DNA of 64,000 nt from Chlorobiota bacterium (GTDB taxonomy: Bacteria > Bacteroidota > Ignavibacteria > Tepidaquicellales > OLB5), in contig JAKEEM010000007.1 of assembly GCA_022616535.1 (NCBI GenBank), positions 26,806-90,805 on the forward strand, read 5' to 3'. The translations under genes were made by a program, and so were the position numbers. The notes beneath the pieces are model-generated. The model did not search any database, was not told the DNA's origin, and saw only the letters and a program-made list of their open reading frames with translations. Positions 1 through 9,130 of the stretch are shown piece by piece; within the stretch, counting starts at the first letter, position 1; each line of letters begins with the position of its first letter.

Positions 1-149
1 AATATCCGGGTTCAGGAATAGGTTTGGCTTTGTGTAAGAGGGTAATTGAAAAACATGGGGGAAAAATCTGGTTTGAATCCGAGGTAGGCAAAGGAACAAC
101 ATTTTATTTCACTATCCCGATACTTGAGGAGAAAAAGAAAATTAAGTAA
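1..149 (+). CDS. Sensor histidine kinase, C-terminal end (5' partial)
   Basis: The reading frame is open from the left edge (codons from base 3) to a TAA at 147-149. The visible 48 residues are the end of a HATPase_c domain: a G2-box GSGIGL, then a helix carrying KRVIEKHGG, then the closing beta strand with [11 protein letters not shown] and a short lysine-rich tail. This is the ATP-binding part of a two-component sensor kinase; the sensor and dimerisation domains lie outside the window. The gene is convergent with the truncated clpB and only two bases separate their stop codons, so no terminator fits between them. The domain call is secure; which signal it senses cannot be told. Confidence 0.85.
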   Translation, partial: YPGSGIGLALCKRVIEKHGGKIWFESEVGKGTTFYFTIPILEEKKKIK

Positions 150-151
150 AT

Positions 152-1468
152 CTATTCCGAAAGCTCTCTCTTAAGAGCTTCTCTTTCAATTTCAAGCTGT
201 TTGATTTTCTTTTCTATAATATCAAGTTCCTCCGGCATCGAGTCGATTTCAATTCTAAGCTTGCTTGCTGCTTCGTCAATTAAATCGATTGCTTTGTCCG
301 GTAAAAATCTATCGGAAATATACCTGTGCGATAACGTGGCTGCTGAAACAATTGCTGCGTCAGTTATTCTAACTCCGTGGTGGACTTCGTACTTTTCTTT
401 GAGTCCTCTAAGAATAGAAATAGTATCTTCAACAGAAGGCTCATCAATTAAAACCGGCTGAAATCTCCGTTCAAGCGCCGGGTCTTTTTCAATATATTTC
501 CTGTATTCATCCAGCGTGGTTGCGCCAATTGCGTGAAGCTCACCTTTGGCAAGCGCGGGCTTTAGAATATTGGCTGCATCCATAGCCCCTTCCGACTTTC
601 CAGCACCTACTAATGTATGCATCTCATCGATAAAGAGTATAATTTCTCCTTCGCTTTGTCTAACTTCATTTACGACTGCCTTAAGTCTTTCTTCGAACTG
701 CCCTCTGTAACTTGCACCTGCAATCAAAGCACCCATATCAAGAGCAACAACCCTTTTTGTTCTTAAATTCTCCGGAACCCCGCCGTTAACAATTCTGAAT
801 GCAAGGCCCTCGGCAATTGCAGTTTTGCCAACCCCGGGTTCACCTACTAAAACGGGGTTATTTTTAGTTCTTCTCGATAACACCTGAAGGACCCTCCTTA
901 TTTCATCATCTCTTCCAATCACAGGGTCAAGCTTTCCCAGCTTTGCAAGCTGGTTCAAATCCCTCCCGTATCTCGTAAGTGCCTGGTAAGTTTCTTCTGG
1001 AGACTGTGAGGTAACTCTCTGGCTTCCGCGTATATCCTTAAGGGCAATTAAAACATTATCTTTAGTAATGCCCTGCTCTTCTAAAAGCTTCCCCGCGTTT
1101 CCCTTATCTTCTGTAAGGGCAATCAGCATATGTTCAAGGCTAATATACTCGTCTTTCAAGCTGTTAGCAATTTTAAAACATTCATCGAGAAGCTTCTGAA
1201 GATTACCCGAAAGGAACTGGTTTGAAGTTGAAGCTGAAGAAACTTTTGGAAGCTTATCTATTAATGATGATGTTTTTACTCTAAGAAAGTCTGCGTCCAC
1301 ACCGATTTTTGTAATTAAAGAAACTGCTAAGCTATTATTGTTTTGAAGAAGTGCCGTAAGAAGGTGTTCAGGTTCAATTTGCTGGTTGGAATAGCCTGCG
1401 GCAATTTCGCTGGCTGCCTGGAAAGCCTCCTGAACTTTAATTGTAAATCTGTTAAAGTTAACTGCCAT
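152..1468 (-). CDS. clpB: ClpB disaggregase, truncated after first ATPase domain
   Basis: ClpB is a cytosolic AAA+ disaggregase that works with DnaK/DnaJ. Visible here are the Clp N-domain repeats (about residues 1-145), the first nucleotide-binding domain with Walker A GEPGVGKT (209-216) and Walker B FIDE (279-282), a sensor region around 315-400, and the first heptads of the middle coiled coil. The protein stops at residue 438, whereas full ClpB is about 860 residues: most of the middle domain and the whole second ATPase domain (with its C-terminal oligomerisation part) are missing. No continuation is visible in other frames, because the next bases encode the end of a histidine kinase on the opposite strand. 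Either the gene is truly broken by a rearrangement or the assembly is chimeric. A product of this length would not be expected to work as a normal disaggregase. Confidence 0.85.
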   Translation of the reverse strand: MAVNFNRFTIKVQEAFQAASEIAAGYSNQQIEPEHLLTALLQNNNSLAVSLITKIGVDADFLRVKTSSLIDKLPKVSSASTSNQFLSGNLQKLLDECFKIANSLKDEYISLEHMLIALTEDKGNAGKLLEEQGITKDNVLIALKDIRGSQRVTSQSPEETYQALTRYGRDLNQLAKLGKLDPVIGRDDEIRRVLQVLSRRTKNNPVLVGEPGVGKTAIAEGLAFRIVNGGVPENLRTKRVVALDMGALIAGASYRGQFEERLKAVVNEVRQSEGEIILFIDEMHTLVGAGKSEGAMDAANILKPALAKGELHAIGATTLDEYRKYIEKDPALERRFQPVLIDEPSVEDTISILRGLKEKYEVHHGVRITDAAIVSAATLSHRYISDRFLPDKAIDLIDEAASKLRIEIDSMPEELDIIEKKIKQLEIEREALKRELSE

Positions 1469-1526
1469 CTTCAGTTTTAAACTAAGTTAATTAATTTTCT
1501 TTTATTATTCAATCTTCATGACCAAA

Positions 1527-1556
1527 TAAAAAAGCCGTTTCAAAGGAAACGGCTTC
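1527..1556 (-). terminator. Rho-independent terminator of the metalloprotease gene
   Basis: An 8-bp perfect stem, GCCGTTTC/GAAACGGC (1534-1541 with 1546-1553), has a 4-base loop and on the minus strand is followed by a run of Ts. It lies just downstream of the minus-strand gene ending at 1578. Confidence 0.8.
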
Positions 1557-1577
1557 GAATTTGAACATTATAAATTA

Positions 1578-3821
1578 TCATTTTATAAGAATCATCTTTG
1601 AAGTTTTAACAAAATCACCGGCTTCAATTTTATAGAAATATACACCGCTAGGGAAATTTGTCGCATCCCAGTCTGCCTCAAACTCTCCTGCTTTAAGATT
1701 TTCATTGACAAGAACTGCAGATTCCCGCCCTAAAATGTCATAAACAGTAATATTCACAAATGTGGCTTTGGGAAGTCCGAAGCGGATTTTTGTCACTGGA
1801 TTAAACGGATTCGGATAATTAGGCATTACGAAAAATTCCTTTGGAATAATTTGTGAAATTGGGTGTATTCCGATGATGCTTCTAACAAAGGTAATAAGGA
1901 AATTTGTTGAACTTGACCCTAAAGAATCTAACTGGGAGTATGCCTTTACAAACCATCTTCCCCTGATAGAATCACCGACATTTGCCCCCCACCCGGCAGC
2001 TATTGAATCGAGTTTACCGAGTGTAACTGAAACAACTGTATCGCTTCCGTTGTTGTTTGAAAACTGGTTGTAATTAATGGTATTATTATTATTATTTAAG
2101 TTCCATTTATATTTTATTTCAGGGAGTGAGCCCGCACTCGTCCAAGTAAAATGCAGTTTGGTTGTATCACCCTGATAAGTATAAACCCTGTAGAAAATAG
2201 GAGGAAAAACCATATTAAAGCTTTGGATAGCGGGTCTAATTTGAAAAGCACTGTCGCTTTGGTCTCCGTTTGACTGATTACCTGTTTCATAAACTCGTAC
2301 GCGAGCTTGCGTAGTGGTGCTCATATAAGGTATTGAGGTCCACGTAAAATTCCTCAATGATGCACTAACGTTATTCTGAATGGTAGTCCAAGCTGAACCA
2401 TTATTTGTGGAATATTCGATGTTAACATTTCCGTTAAATGCAGTGCCCCAAACAATATATGCATTATTGCCTGAACGGTATATTTCTCCTCCATTTGGAG
2501 TTGCTACAAAGAAACCGCTTACAGTGTTGATACAGGAAGCAACTTCAGCGCTTGTTCGAATCAGTTGGGTCGGCAGAGGACCAAATCCCTGAACCAGAGA
2601 AATGCCGCCGTTTAAATGGCAGTAGCTCATAATAGTTCCGACTCTGGCAATTGCAGGGCCGTTATAGCATCCGCCCTCAACCGGTACATAACAGGTATCA
2701 ATGGGTCCACCTGACCAGGAGCAATTATGTGTATGCGGCGAGCCAAAATTGTGGCCCGTTTCGTGAGAAACAACCATGACATCCCAAGAATATGCCGGAA
2801 GGGGTTGGAAGGTTCCGTCAACATCACTGAACGCATAACCAAATCCCGAAGATGTGTTGGCGCATAAAACATTAAGGTATGCAATGCCCCCGAGTCCCCC
2901 GGGGCGGGTAGCAATATAATGCGCTATTGCCCTTGGCACAGACTGCATATTAGCATTCCAATAACTCCTGAATGCCACTAATAACGTGTTTGAAGACGTT
3001 GCATTGGGATAGGGGTCGTTTATATCTGACCAAACTCTTAAATAACTGACCTGCAAACGGACATTTATATCCCTGACGTAGAGTGCTGAAACAGATGCAA
3101 AAAGCGATAATAAATAATTCGATGCTCTTGGGACTGAACTGCCGAATGCCGTGAAGGTTTCATAATCGGATTCAATTGCAACATCGGCCTTCAGCAATGT
3201 TGATAAGGAATAGTCTTTTAAATTCGGAGAAATGCTCCGCTGCATTTCCCGGATTTTATCAGGAATCTCAAAACTTTCAGTACCGCAGACAAAATCTTTG
3301 TGAGTTTTAACTCTGCTGTTTTGAAATAATAAATAGTCTGAATTTTTATCGTCTTTATCTAACTTTGATAGGACAAAAACATCGCTGATTGTAACCACTA
3401 TCGCGTAGACTTCGTTTTCTGAAAAAGTAACAATAACAAGAGGTGAGTTCTTATCGTATAAATTCGAAGTATATGCAACAAAGAAATTGCTGAAATTTAC
3501 CGGCTTATCACCATACCGGGTGCCTTCAACTATCCTTGCGTTAGGTGCAAGTATATCAAATTTTTCAAGCATAAAATTCAAATTACCATTCTGATATGGT
3601 AGCTTCAGAGAAATTTTCTCAAATTTTTGAGACACGATTTGCATTATGATATTTAGATTTACATCCAAAATCTTTGCATCATCAACAATACTGGTTATGC
3701 TTGAGGGCATTGAATTTGTTTTCTGCTGATTTATTTCAAAAGGAGCGAAAACCTGCTGAGAGAATAAAGAAACAGAACACAAAAATCCCGCAAGCAAAAA
3801 AAAGTACTTTAAATGTTTCAT
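1578..3821 (-). CDS. Secreted metzincin metalloprotease with T9SS sorting domain
   Basis: A 747-residue protein with an N-terminal signal peptide (first ~21 residues, ending LFSQ). The catalytic core has the adamalysin/reprolysin-type zinc motif HETGHNFGSPH at about residues 353-363: three zinc-binding histidines and the catalytic glutamate. An Ig-like or fibronectin-like region follows (about 440-640), and a Por/T9SS type A C-terminal domain (PNYPNPFNPVTKI, then VYDILGRE, SGVYFYKIE and a lysine-rich end) completes it. It is predicted to cross the outer membrane by the type 9 secretion system and be attached to or released from the surface, degrading extracellular protein. Its start is 17 bases after the DppB-like permease, so it may be read from the same transcript; a protease beside a peptide importer would make functional sense. 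The substrate is unknown. Confidence 0.85.
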   Translation of the reverse strand: MKHLKYFFLLAGFLCSVSLFSQQVFAPFEINQQKTNSMPSSITSIVDDAKILDVNLNIIMQIVSQKFEKISLKLPYQNGNLNFMLEKFDILAPNARIVEGTRYGDKPVNFSNFFVAYTSNLYDKNSPLVIVTFSENEVYAIVVTISDVFVLSKLDKDDKNSDYLLFQNSRVKTHKDFVCGTESFEIPDKIREMQRSISPNLKDYSLSTLLKADVAIESDYETFTAFGSSVPRASNYLLSLFASVSALYVRDINVRLQVSYLRVWSDINDPYPNATSSNTLLVAFRSYWNANMQSVPRAIAHYIATRPGGLGGIAYLNVLCANTSSGFGYAFSDVDGTFQPLPAYSWDVMVVSHETGHNFGSPHTHNCSWSGGPIDTCYVPVEGGCYNGPAIARVGTIMSYCHLNGGISLVQGFGPLPTQLIRTSAEVASCINTVSGFFVATPNGGEIYRSGNNAYIVWGTAFNGNVNIEYSTNNGSAWTTIQNNVSASLRNFTWTSIPYMSTTTQARVRVYETGNQSNGDQSDSAFQIRPAIQSFNMVFPPIFYRVYTYQGDTTKLHFTWTSAGSLPEIKYKWNLNNNNNTINYNQFSNNNGSDTVVSVTLGKLDSIAAGWGANVGDSIRGRWFVKAYSQLDSLGSSSTNFLITFVRSIIGIHPISQIIPKEFFVMPNYPNPFNPVTKIRFGLPKATFVNITVYDILGRESAVLVNENLKAGEFEADWDATNFPSGVYFYKIEAGDFVKTSKMILIK

Positions 3822-3838
3822 GGCTAATATAATTAAGT

Positions 3839-4765
3839 TTACGATAATTTAATTTTCGGATCCAGAAATGCATAAATAATATCCACTATCATATTAACAA
3901 TAATGAATATTACAGCAGTAAACAGTACAGTGCCTTGAATCATTGGAAAATCAAGTGAGAGAATGGAATTTATTGCAAGCAGGCCTATTCCCGGCCAATT
4001 AAAGATATATTCTATAAAGAAAGCTCCGCCCAACAGGGCTGCGAGCCAGGCACTTACTGTAGTAACAACCGGATTTAAAGCATTTCTTAATGCATGCTTT
4101 ATTATTACTTTCCATTCATTCACGCCCTTTGCGCGTGCTGTTCTTACGAAATCCTGCCCCAAAACGTCAAGCATGCTAGAACGTGTTAATCTCGCTATTA
4201 TAGCAAGCGGTCTTAAAGCCAATGTGAGCATGGGCAGAACAAGATATACCAGTCCGTTATTAACATACCCCGAAATTGGAAACCACTTTAAAACCGCGCC
4301 GAAAACAAGGGCCATAATTAACCCAAAAGCAAAGGGAGGAAAAGAAATACCAAACAAAGCAAACAGCATTGAAATATTATCAGCCCAAGTATAGGGACGA
4401 ACTGAAGAAATAACACCAATTAATATTCCAACAATAGATGAGATTATTAACGCCGAGACAGCCAGAAGTGCGGTTGCCGGGAAGGTTTCAATTATAGTTT
4501 TAAGCACTTCTCTGTTGGAAGAATACGACCGGCCTAAATCTCCCTGAACAGCTTTAACTATAAACCTTCCGTATTGTACGTAAATCGGGTCATCTAGCCC
4601 AAGCTGCTTTCTAACTGCTTCGATTGATGCAATATCAGCTCTTTGACCGAGCATTAGCCTCGCCGGGTCACCCGGTATTACATACATTAATGAAAAAGTT
4701 ACCGTAATTACCCCAAAAAGTATTAGGACAGAATACAGTAACTTTCTGAATACATAGGTTAACAT
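3839..4765 (-). CDS. Peptide ABC transporter permease, DppB/OppB family
   Basis: An inner-membrane permease of a dipeptide/oligopeptide/nickel-type ABC importer. The 308 residues have the usual DppB layout: an N-terminal helix, the conserved PGDPARLMLGQRA segment after it, then five more hydrophobic helices. The cytoplasmic EAA loop (VRTARAKGVNEWKVIIKHALRN, split by its conserved AKG) sits around residues 215-235. It overlaps the upstream NlpC gene by one base (TAATG), so the two are translationally coupled. The second permease (DppC) and the ATPases (DppD/F) are not in this window; the next gene is a secreted protease. Substrate specificity cannot be assigned beyond peptide-like. Confidence 0.9.
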   Translation of the reverse strand: MLTYVFRKLLYSVLILFGVITVTFSLMYVIPGDPARLMLGQRADIASIEAVRKQLGLDDPIYVQYGRFIVKAVQGDLGRSYSSNREVLKTIIETFPATALLAVSALIISSIVGILIGVISSVRPYTWADNISMLFALFGISFPPFAFGLIMALVFGAVLKWFPISGYVNNGLVYLVLPMLTLALRPLAIIARLTRSSMLDVLGQDFVRTARAKGVNEWKVIIKHALRNALNPVVTTVSAWLAALLGGAFFIEYIFNWPGIGLLAINSILSLDFPMIQGTVLFTAVIFIIVNMIVDIIYAFLDPKIKLS

Positions 4766-5364
4766 TATTTTATGACACGTCTAGATGTTACGTATCTTGA
4801 ACTGTAATATTCTTCGTCAAGCGAGTTTGTTTTAACTCCTCCGTTGGATGACGAGTGAGCAAAAACTCCTTCTCCTAGATAGATTCCCACATGAGAGATT
4901 CTTCTTCCTAATGTATTAAAAAAAACCAAATCACCGAACTGCAAGTTTTCCCTAGTAACTTCATCACCGACTGTTGATTGCATTATAGATGTCCTCGGCA
5001 AATCAATATTTAGAGCATATTTCATTACTCTCTGGCAAAATGCGGAGCAATCAATTCCGTTTGTTGTGGTACCGCCCCACAGATAAGGTGTATTGATTAA
5101 CTCAATAATCTTAATCATAACTGCATCTCTGTCAACGGTTGGATTCGAATATTCAGAAACAATGTTTGTTAAAGTCTCAAGACTCGACTGTTCAATCAAA
5201 CTTTTTTTCTGAATACCGGTTAAGCTGGCAACCTCCTGCTGTTTTTTAACTTTCTTGTTTGTTTTTACGGAATATTCTTCATTACTGCTTGAACCGGAGC
5301 ACCCGACAAAACCTGCAAAAGAAACAAATAAAACAAAACAGAGGGCATAAAGTTTCTTATACAA
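4765..5364 (-). CDS. NlpC/P60 family lipoprotein, peptidoglycan endopeptidase
   Basis: A 199-residue lipoprotein: signal sequence with a lipobox GFVGC (Cys22 lipidated), a lysine-rich linker, then an NlpC/P60 domain from about residue 80. The catalytic cysteine is in GIDCSAF (Cys106), the catalytic histidine in SHVGIYLG (His158), and the third polar residue is probably His170. The family cleaves the D-gamma-glutamyl-diamino acid bond in cell-wall peptides. The start is a TTG at 5364, chosen because a near-perfect Shine-Dalgarno (AAAGGAGG) lies 7 bases before it. It sits between a peptide-binding lipoprotein and a DppB permease and is coupled to the latter, which suggests a role in making or trimming murein peptides for import. 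That role is inferred. Confidence 0.85.
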   Translation of the reverse strand: MYKKLYALCFVLFVSFAGFVGCSGSSSNEEYSVKTNKKVKKQQEVASLTGIQKKSLIEQSSLETLTNIVSEYSNPTVDRDAVMIKIIELINTPYLWGGTTTNGIDCSAFCQRVMKYALNIDLPRTSIMQSTVGDEVTRENLQFGDLVFFNTLGRRISHVGIYLGEGVFAHSSSNGGVKTNSLDEEYYSSRYVTSRRVIK

Positions 5365-5446
5365 TAATTATCCTCCTTTCTTAACTAATTAATAATATAA
5401 ATATCATATAATTTTAAAAAAACACTAAAATAGCTATATTAAAAAA

Positions 5447-7192
5447 TCACTTATCAAGCCATGTATATCTCATATTGACTCTGTGCATCGGGTCCAGAGC
5501 AAATCCTCTTACATATGGCTGAACTAAACGGTAATCAACATCATAAAAAATAAATAATACCGGCGCTTCGTTTACTGCAATCTGCTCTGCCTGCTGGTAA
5601 ATTTTATATCTTTCCGTCATGTCGCTTATTCTCAGTGCCTGCTCAAATAATTCATCATATTTCGGATTTATATACCTGAAGGAATTAATAGGGCTTTTTT
5701 CCTTCGGGTTTGCGGGCACATTTTTTCCGTAAAAAAGGTTTAGAAAATTTTCAGGGTCTGGATAATCGGCTATCCACCCGAGACGATAGAAGTCACTTCG
5801 CCCTGCATCAAGATTATCAAGGTGCTGCGCGAACTGCAAAGTTTGAATCTTTATGCTGATGCCAAGCTCTTTGAGCATATTCTGGAGAGCTTCCATAACC
5901 TGAATATTTCTGCCTCCGCCTTCGTTAATATTAAGTGTTACCTCGGGGAACCCCTTTCCGCCCGGATATCCCGCTTCGTTCATCAACTGCTTTGCCTTTT
6001 CCAAATCATATGAGTATCCTTTAATATTTTTGATATCATAGCCGGGCATTCCGGGGGGAACAACTCCGTAGACTGCGGGCGTTCCTGTTCCTTTTAGTAC
6101 ATATTTAATTATTCTTTCTCTGTCAATTGCATAATTAAATGCCTGTCTCACCTTAGGATTGGAAAATATTTTCCCGTTTGTTAAAAAACCGTAATACTGA
6201 ATTGCATATGCATTTTTTACCTGTAAAATAAATTTTGAATATTCAGGAGTCAATGAGCCGTCTTCATTAACTATGCTTGAGGTTAATTCCGTAGGTATTC
6301 TGTAAGAATCATCGATGTTCCCGTTTTTAAATTCCAATAGCTGCTGGGATATATCCTTTATAAATCTGAATTTTACTTTGTCAAGATACGGGATATTGTT
6401 TCCGAACTCATCTTTTTCCCAGTAGTTGGGATTTTTTCGCATGTTAATTTCTAAATCAGGTGTCCAATTTTCAAATATAAACGGTCCCGTCCCTACAGGG
6501 TTCTGAAAAAAATCCTTGCCGTATTTCTCAACAGCTTCACGGGGAACTACATAAGCAAAACCAAGACACATGTAATAAATAAATGGACCAAACGGTTTCT
6601 TAAGCTTAATTACAAATGTTGAATCATCCTTTGCAATGAAACCCGAAACATCTTTAATTTTCGGGTCGCGGTTTTCGGAGATTGATTTGGAAACTTCATC
6701 GATAAATTCTTTAGCTCCCTCCACGTAATTTTTATAGTAATCAAAGCCAAGAGAGCCTGTTCGGGGGTCTAAAATCCGATTAAAGGAGTATTTAGCGTCC
6801 TCGGCATAAAATTCCCTGCCCTTTCCGTTTGGAAAGCATGCGTTATCGTGGAAGTAAACACCTTTTCTTAAATGAAAAGTATATGTCAGTCCGTCTTCAC
6901 TTATTTCCCATCGTGTAGCCAGTGTCGGCTTCAGGTTCATATTAGAATCCAAATCAATTAATAAATCATATATCTGGTGAGAAACATGATGAGAGACCAC
7001 ATCATTAATGCCGGTCGGGTCAAGGCTTCTGATATTTTCGGTTTCATTTGTAGTAAAGAGTCCGCCGCCTTTGATTCCTCCTTTAAGCTCAACAAGATTG
7101 AAATCATTATCCTTTTTTCCGCAGGAGAAAAGCAATAATGCGGCAAGGAAAACCGCAAAAGTAAATAAACCAAAATTTTTTTTATTTAACAT
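5447..7192 (-). CDS. Peptide ABC transporter substrate-binding lipoprotein (SBP_bac_5)
   Basis: A 581-residue solute-binding protein of the DppA/OppA family. It starts with a lipoprotein signal (LLLFSCGKK, lipidated Cys about residue 24). The body carries family signatures: the ESLDPTG-type region near the start, FHLRKGVYFHDN (about 125-136), NPVGTGPFIFENW (about 230), and a C-terminal region with ALRISDMTERYKIYQQAEQ. It should capture peptides or peptide-like ligands outside the inner membrane and hand them to the permease encoded two genes downstream. It is the first gene of the block and follows rpoD after a terminator. An 82-base gap separates it from the NlpC gene, with no terminator seen, so co-transcription is likely but not shown. 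Confidence 0.9.
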   Translation of the reverse strand: MLNKKNFGLFTFAVFLAALLLFSCGKKDNDFNLVELKGGIKGGGLFTTNETENIRSLDPTGINDVVSHHVSHQIYDLLIDLDSNMNLKPTLATRWEISEDGLTYTFHLRKGVYFHDNACFPNGKGREFYAEDAKYSFNRILDPRTGSLGFDYYKNYVEGAKEFIDEVSKSISENRDPKIKDVSGFIAKDDSTFVIKLKKPFGPFIYYMCLGFAYVVPREAVEKYGKDFFQNPVGTGPFIFENWTPDLEINMRKNPNYWEKDEFGNNIPYLDKVKFRFIKDISQQLLEFKNGNIDDSYRIPTELTSSIVNEDGSLTPEYSKFILQVKNAYAIQYYGFLTNGKIFSNPKVRQAFNYAIDRERIIKYVLKGTGTPAVYGVVPPGMPGYDIKNIKGYSYDLEKAKQLMNEAGYPGGKGFPEVTLNINEGGGRNIQVMEALQNMLKELGISIKIQTLQFAQHLDNLDAGRSDFYRLGWIADYPDPENFLNLFYGKNVPANPKEKSPINSFRYINPKYDELFEQALRISDMTERYKIYQQAEQIAVNEAPVLFIFYDVDYRLVQPYVRGFALDPMHRVNMRYTWLDK

Positions 7193-7226
7193 ATCGAAAT
7201 TTATTTGAGGGCGAATAAATTACAAA

Positions 7227-7258
7227 AAAAAGCACGCCTTTTTAATAAGCATGCTTTT
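7227..7258 (-). terminator. Rho-independent terminator of rpoD
   Basis: Minus-strand stem AGCATGC/GCGTGCT (one G-U pair; 7248-7254 with 7231-7237) followed by a T-rich tract, directly after the rpoD stop. Confidence 0.75.
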
Positions 7259-7263
7259 ATGTT

Positions 7264-8130
7264 TTATCCAAGGTATGTTTTTAACTGTTTGCTTTTTGAA
7301 GCGTGCTTAAGTCTTCTGATTGCCTTTTCTTTGATTTGTCGGACTCTTTCTCTGGTAAGCTTGAACTTCTCTCCAATTTCCTCAAGGGTCAAAGGATTCT
7401 CCTGGTCAAGCCCGTAATAAAGCTTCAATACGTCTCTTTCTCTCTGGCTAAGGGAATTAAGCGCTCTTTGTATCTCAATCTTTAATGACTCATTTATTAG
7501 ATTATGGTCCGGCAGGGGCTGGTTTTGATTTGGCATTATATCGACAAGCTTGCTGTCTTCTCCGTGAACAAAAGGCGCATCGATTGATAAGTGCCTGCCT
7601 GAAATCTTCAGCGTATCGGAAACTTCGTATAGAGACATATCAAGCTGTTCGGCAAGCTCATCAGCGCTTGGCTCTCTTTCAAATTCCTGTTCAAGGTGGC
7701 TGTATGCTTTTCCAATTTTGTTAAGCGCTCCGACCCTGTTAAGGGGAAGCCTTACTATTCTGGACTGCTCTGCAAGTGCCTGGAGTATGGACTGCCTTAT
7801 CCACCAAACGGCATATGATATAAATTTGAAACCCCTTGTCTCGTCGAACCTTTTTGCAGCTTTAATCAGTCCGAGATTTCCCTCGTTGATTAAGTCACCA
7901 AGCGATAATCCCTGATTCTGATACTGCTTTGCAACGCTGACAACGAAGCGAAGGTTGGCCTTGGTAAGCTTTTCCAGAGCTTTTTGTTTTTCCTTGTCAT
8001 CTCCGTATTTGATTTTTTTTGCAAGGTCAATTTCTTCCTCTACATCGAGAAGCTCGACTTTGCCGATTTCCTGGAGATACTTATCAATTGACTGGGATTC
8101 CCTATTTGTAAATTGTTTGCCAATTTTCAT
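7264..8130 (-). CDS. rpoD: Primary RNA polymerase sigma factor, short RpoD/SigA type
   Basis: The housekeeping sigma factor that directs core RNA polymerase to most promoters. At 288 residues it lacks region 1.1 and the long non-conserved insert of E. coli RpoD, as is usual in Bacteroidetes/Chlorobi. Region 1.2 begins at DKYLQEIG; region 2 contains [21 protein letters not shown] and WWIRQSI (the -10 recognition helix); region 3 has RLPLNRV; and region 4.2 ends in [18 protein letters not shown] (the -35 helix-turn-helix). The TAnnTTTG promoters elsewhere in the window match what such sigma factors recognise. It lies 45 bases after rplW on the same strand with no terminator between, so it is probably co-transcribed with the ribosomal operon, an unusual neighbour for this gene. 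Confidence 0.93.
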   Translation of the reverse strand: MKIGKQFTNRESQSIDKYLQEIGKVELLDVEEEIDLAKKIKYGDDKEKQKALEKLTKANLRFVVSVAKQYQNQGLSLGDLINEGNLGLIKAAKRFDETRGFKFISYAVWWIRQSILQALAEQSRIVRLPLNRVGALNKIGKAYSHLEQEFEREPSADELAEQLDMSLYEVSDTLKISGRHLSIDAPFVHGEDSKLVDIMPNQNQPLPDHNLINESLKIEIQRALNSLSQRERDVLKLYYGLDQENPLTLEEIGEKFKLTRERVRQIKEKAIRRLKHASKSKQLKTYLG

Positions 8131-8175
8131 AGGCTTAAGACTGGTTTAAATTTAAAAAATATTGATGTGACGGTA

Positions 8176-8475
8176 TTACGCAGCGGTTTCAAAAAGATCA
8201 ATTTTACTTTCTTTGCTCAGCGTAACAATTGCTCTTTTTCTGGTTGGTCTGTAGCCCTTGAACCTGCCTCTTTTTGTAAATTGCGACTTACGTTTTCCTT
8301 TTAATGTAATTGTCCTGACGCTTTCAACTTTAACATTGAATTTTTTCTGGATTGCATGCTGGATATCTATTTTCGAAGCGCCGGGGTCGACTTCAAAAGC
8401 ATACTGATTCTTTTGCTCCTGAAGCATTGTCATTTTCTCTGTTATAACAGGTTTTATTAAAACACTTCTTGCCAT
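8176..8475 (-). CDS. rplW: Ribosomal protein uL23
   Basis: Large-subunit protein at the tunnel exit, docking site for trigger factor and SRP. The 99 residues have the typical start RSVLIKPVITEKMT and the central FKVKVESVRTIT-like strand followed by the basic KGKRKSQFTKRGRFKGYRPTRKRAIVTL loop and strand. Fourth gene of the S10 cluster, 25 bases after rplD. In most bacteria rplB (L2), rpsS and the rest of the S10 operon come next; here rpoD follows instead, so the operon is split at this point. Confidence 0.95.
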   Translation of the reverse strand: MARSVLIKPVITEKMTMLQEQKNQYAFEVDPGASKIDIQHAIQKKFNVKVESVRTITLKGKRKSQFTKRGRFKGYRPTRKRAIVTLSKESKIDLFETAA

Positions 8476-8500
8476 TTAATTTACTTTCAAATGAATAAAA

Positions 8501-9130
8501 TTAATTTAAAAGAGGCTTGCACAAATCATCAAACGCGCTTTTCTGAATCAAAATCATATTATTGTTTAACAAGTCATATGTTGCTGCGTTAGACGCATTC
8601 CTTACATTAACTTTCTTGATATTCCTTCCGGACTTATACACATTCACATTTCCGTTAACAGTTAACATCAAAATCTTTTTCCCGTCAACGTTTAAATTCC
8701 TCAAAATTGAACAAAAGTCTTTGGTTTTAGGTTTCTCAAAGTTGATATCTTCGACAATCATTATCTCACCTGCTTTGGCTTTCAGACTCAAAGCACTTTT
8801 TCTTGCAATCTGAGCAGATTTCTTAGTCATTTTAAGCTCATACGCATGCGGTTTTGGTCCGTGAATCGTTCCTCCGCCCACCCATAATGGAGAGCGCGTT
8901 GTACCGGCTCTTGCAGTACCTCTGCCCTTCTGTCTCCACGGTTTCTTACCGCCCCCTCTTACTTCGTTTCTTTCCTTAGCTTTATGAGTTCCCTGTCTTT
9001 GATTAGAAAGAAACGTCCTTACGGACTGGTAAATCAAATGATGATTCGGTTCCATCTCAAATATACTTGAGGGAAGTTCAACTTTTTCCTTTGATTCAGT
9101 ACCGTCTATTTTGTATACGCTTAACTTCAT
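8501..9130 (-). CDS. rplD: Ribosomal protein uL4
   Basis: Large-subunit protein lining the exit tunnel. The 209 residues show the diagnostic extended loop with RQGTHKAKERNEVRGGGKKPWRQKGRGTARAG-type sequence (about residues 44-75; RQGT, GGGKKPW and GTARAGTTRSPLWVGGG are recognisable), then the globular C-terminal part. It overlaps rplC by one base, so the two are coupled. In E. coli L4 represses its own operon; whether that applies here cannot be seen. Confidence 0.95.
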   Translation of the reverse strand: MKLSVYKIDGTESKEKVELPSSIFEMEPNHHLIYQSVRTFLSNQRQGTHKAKERNEVRGGGKKPWRQKGRGTARAGTTRSPLWVGGGTIHGPKPHAYELKMTKKSAQIARKSALSLKAKAGEIMIVEDINFEKPKTKDFCSILRNLNVDGKKILMLTVNGNVNVYKSGRNIKKVNVRNASNAATYDLLNNNMILIQKSAFDDLCKPLLN

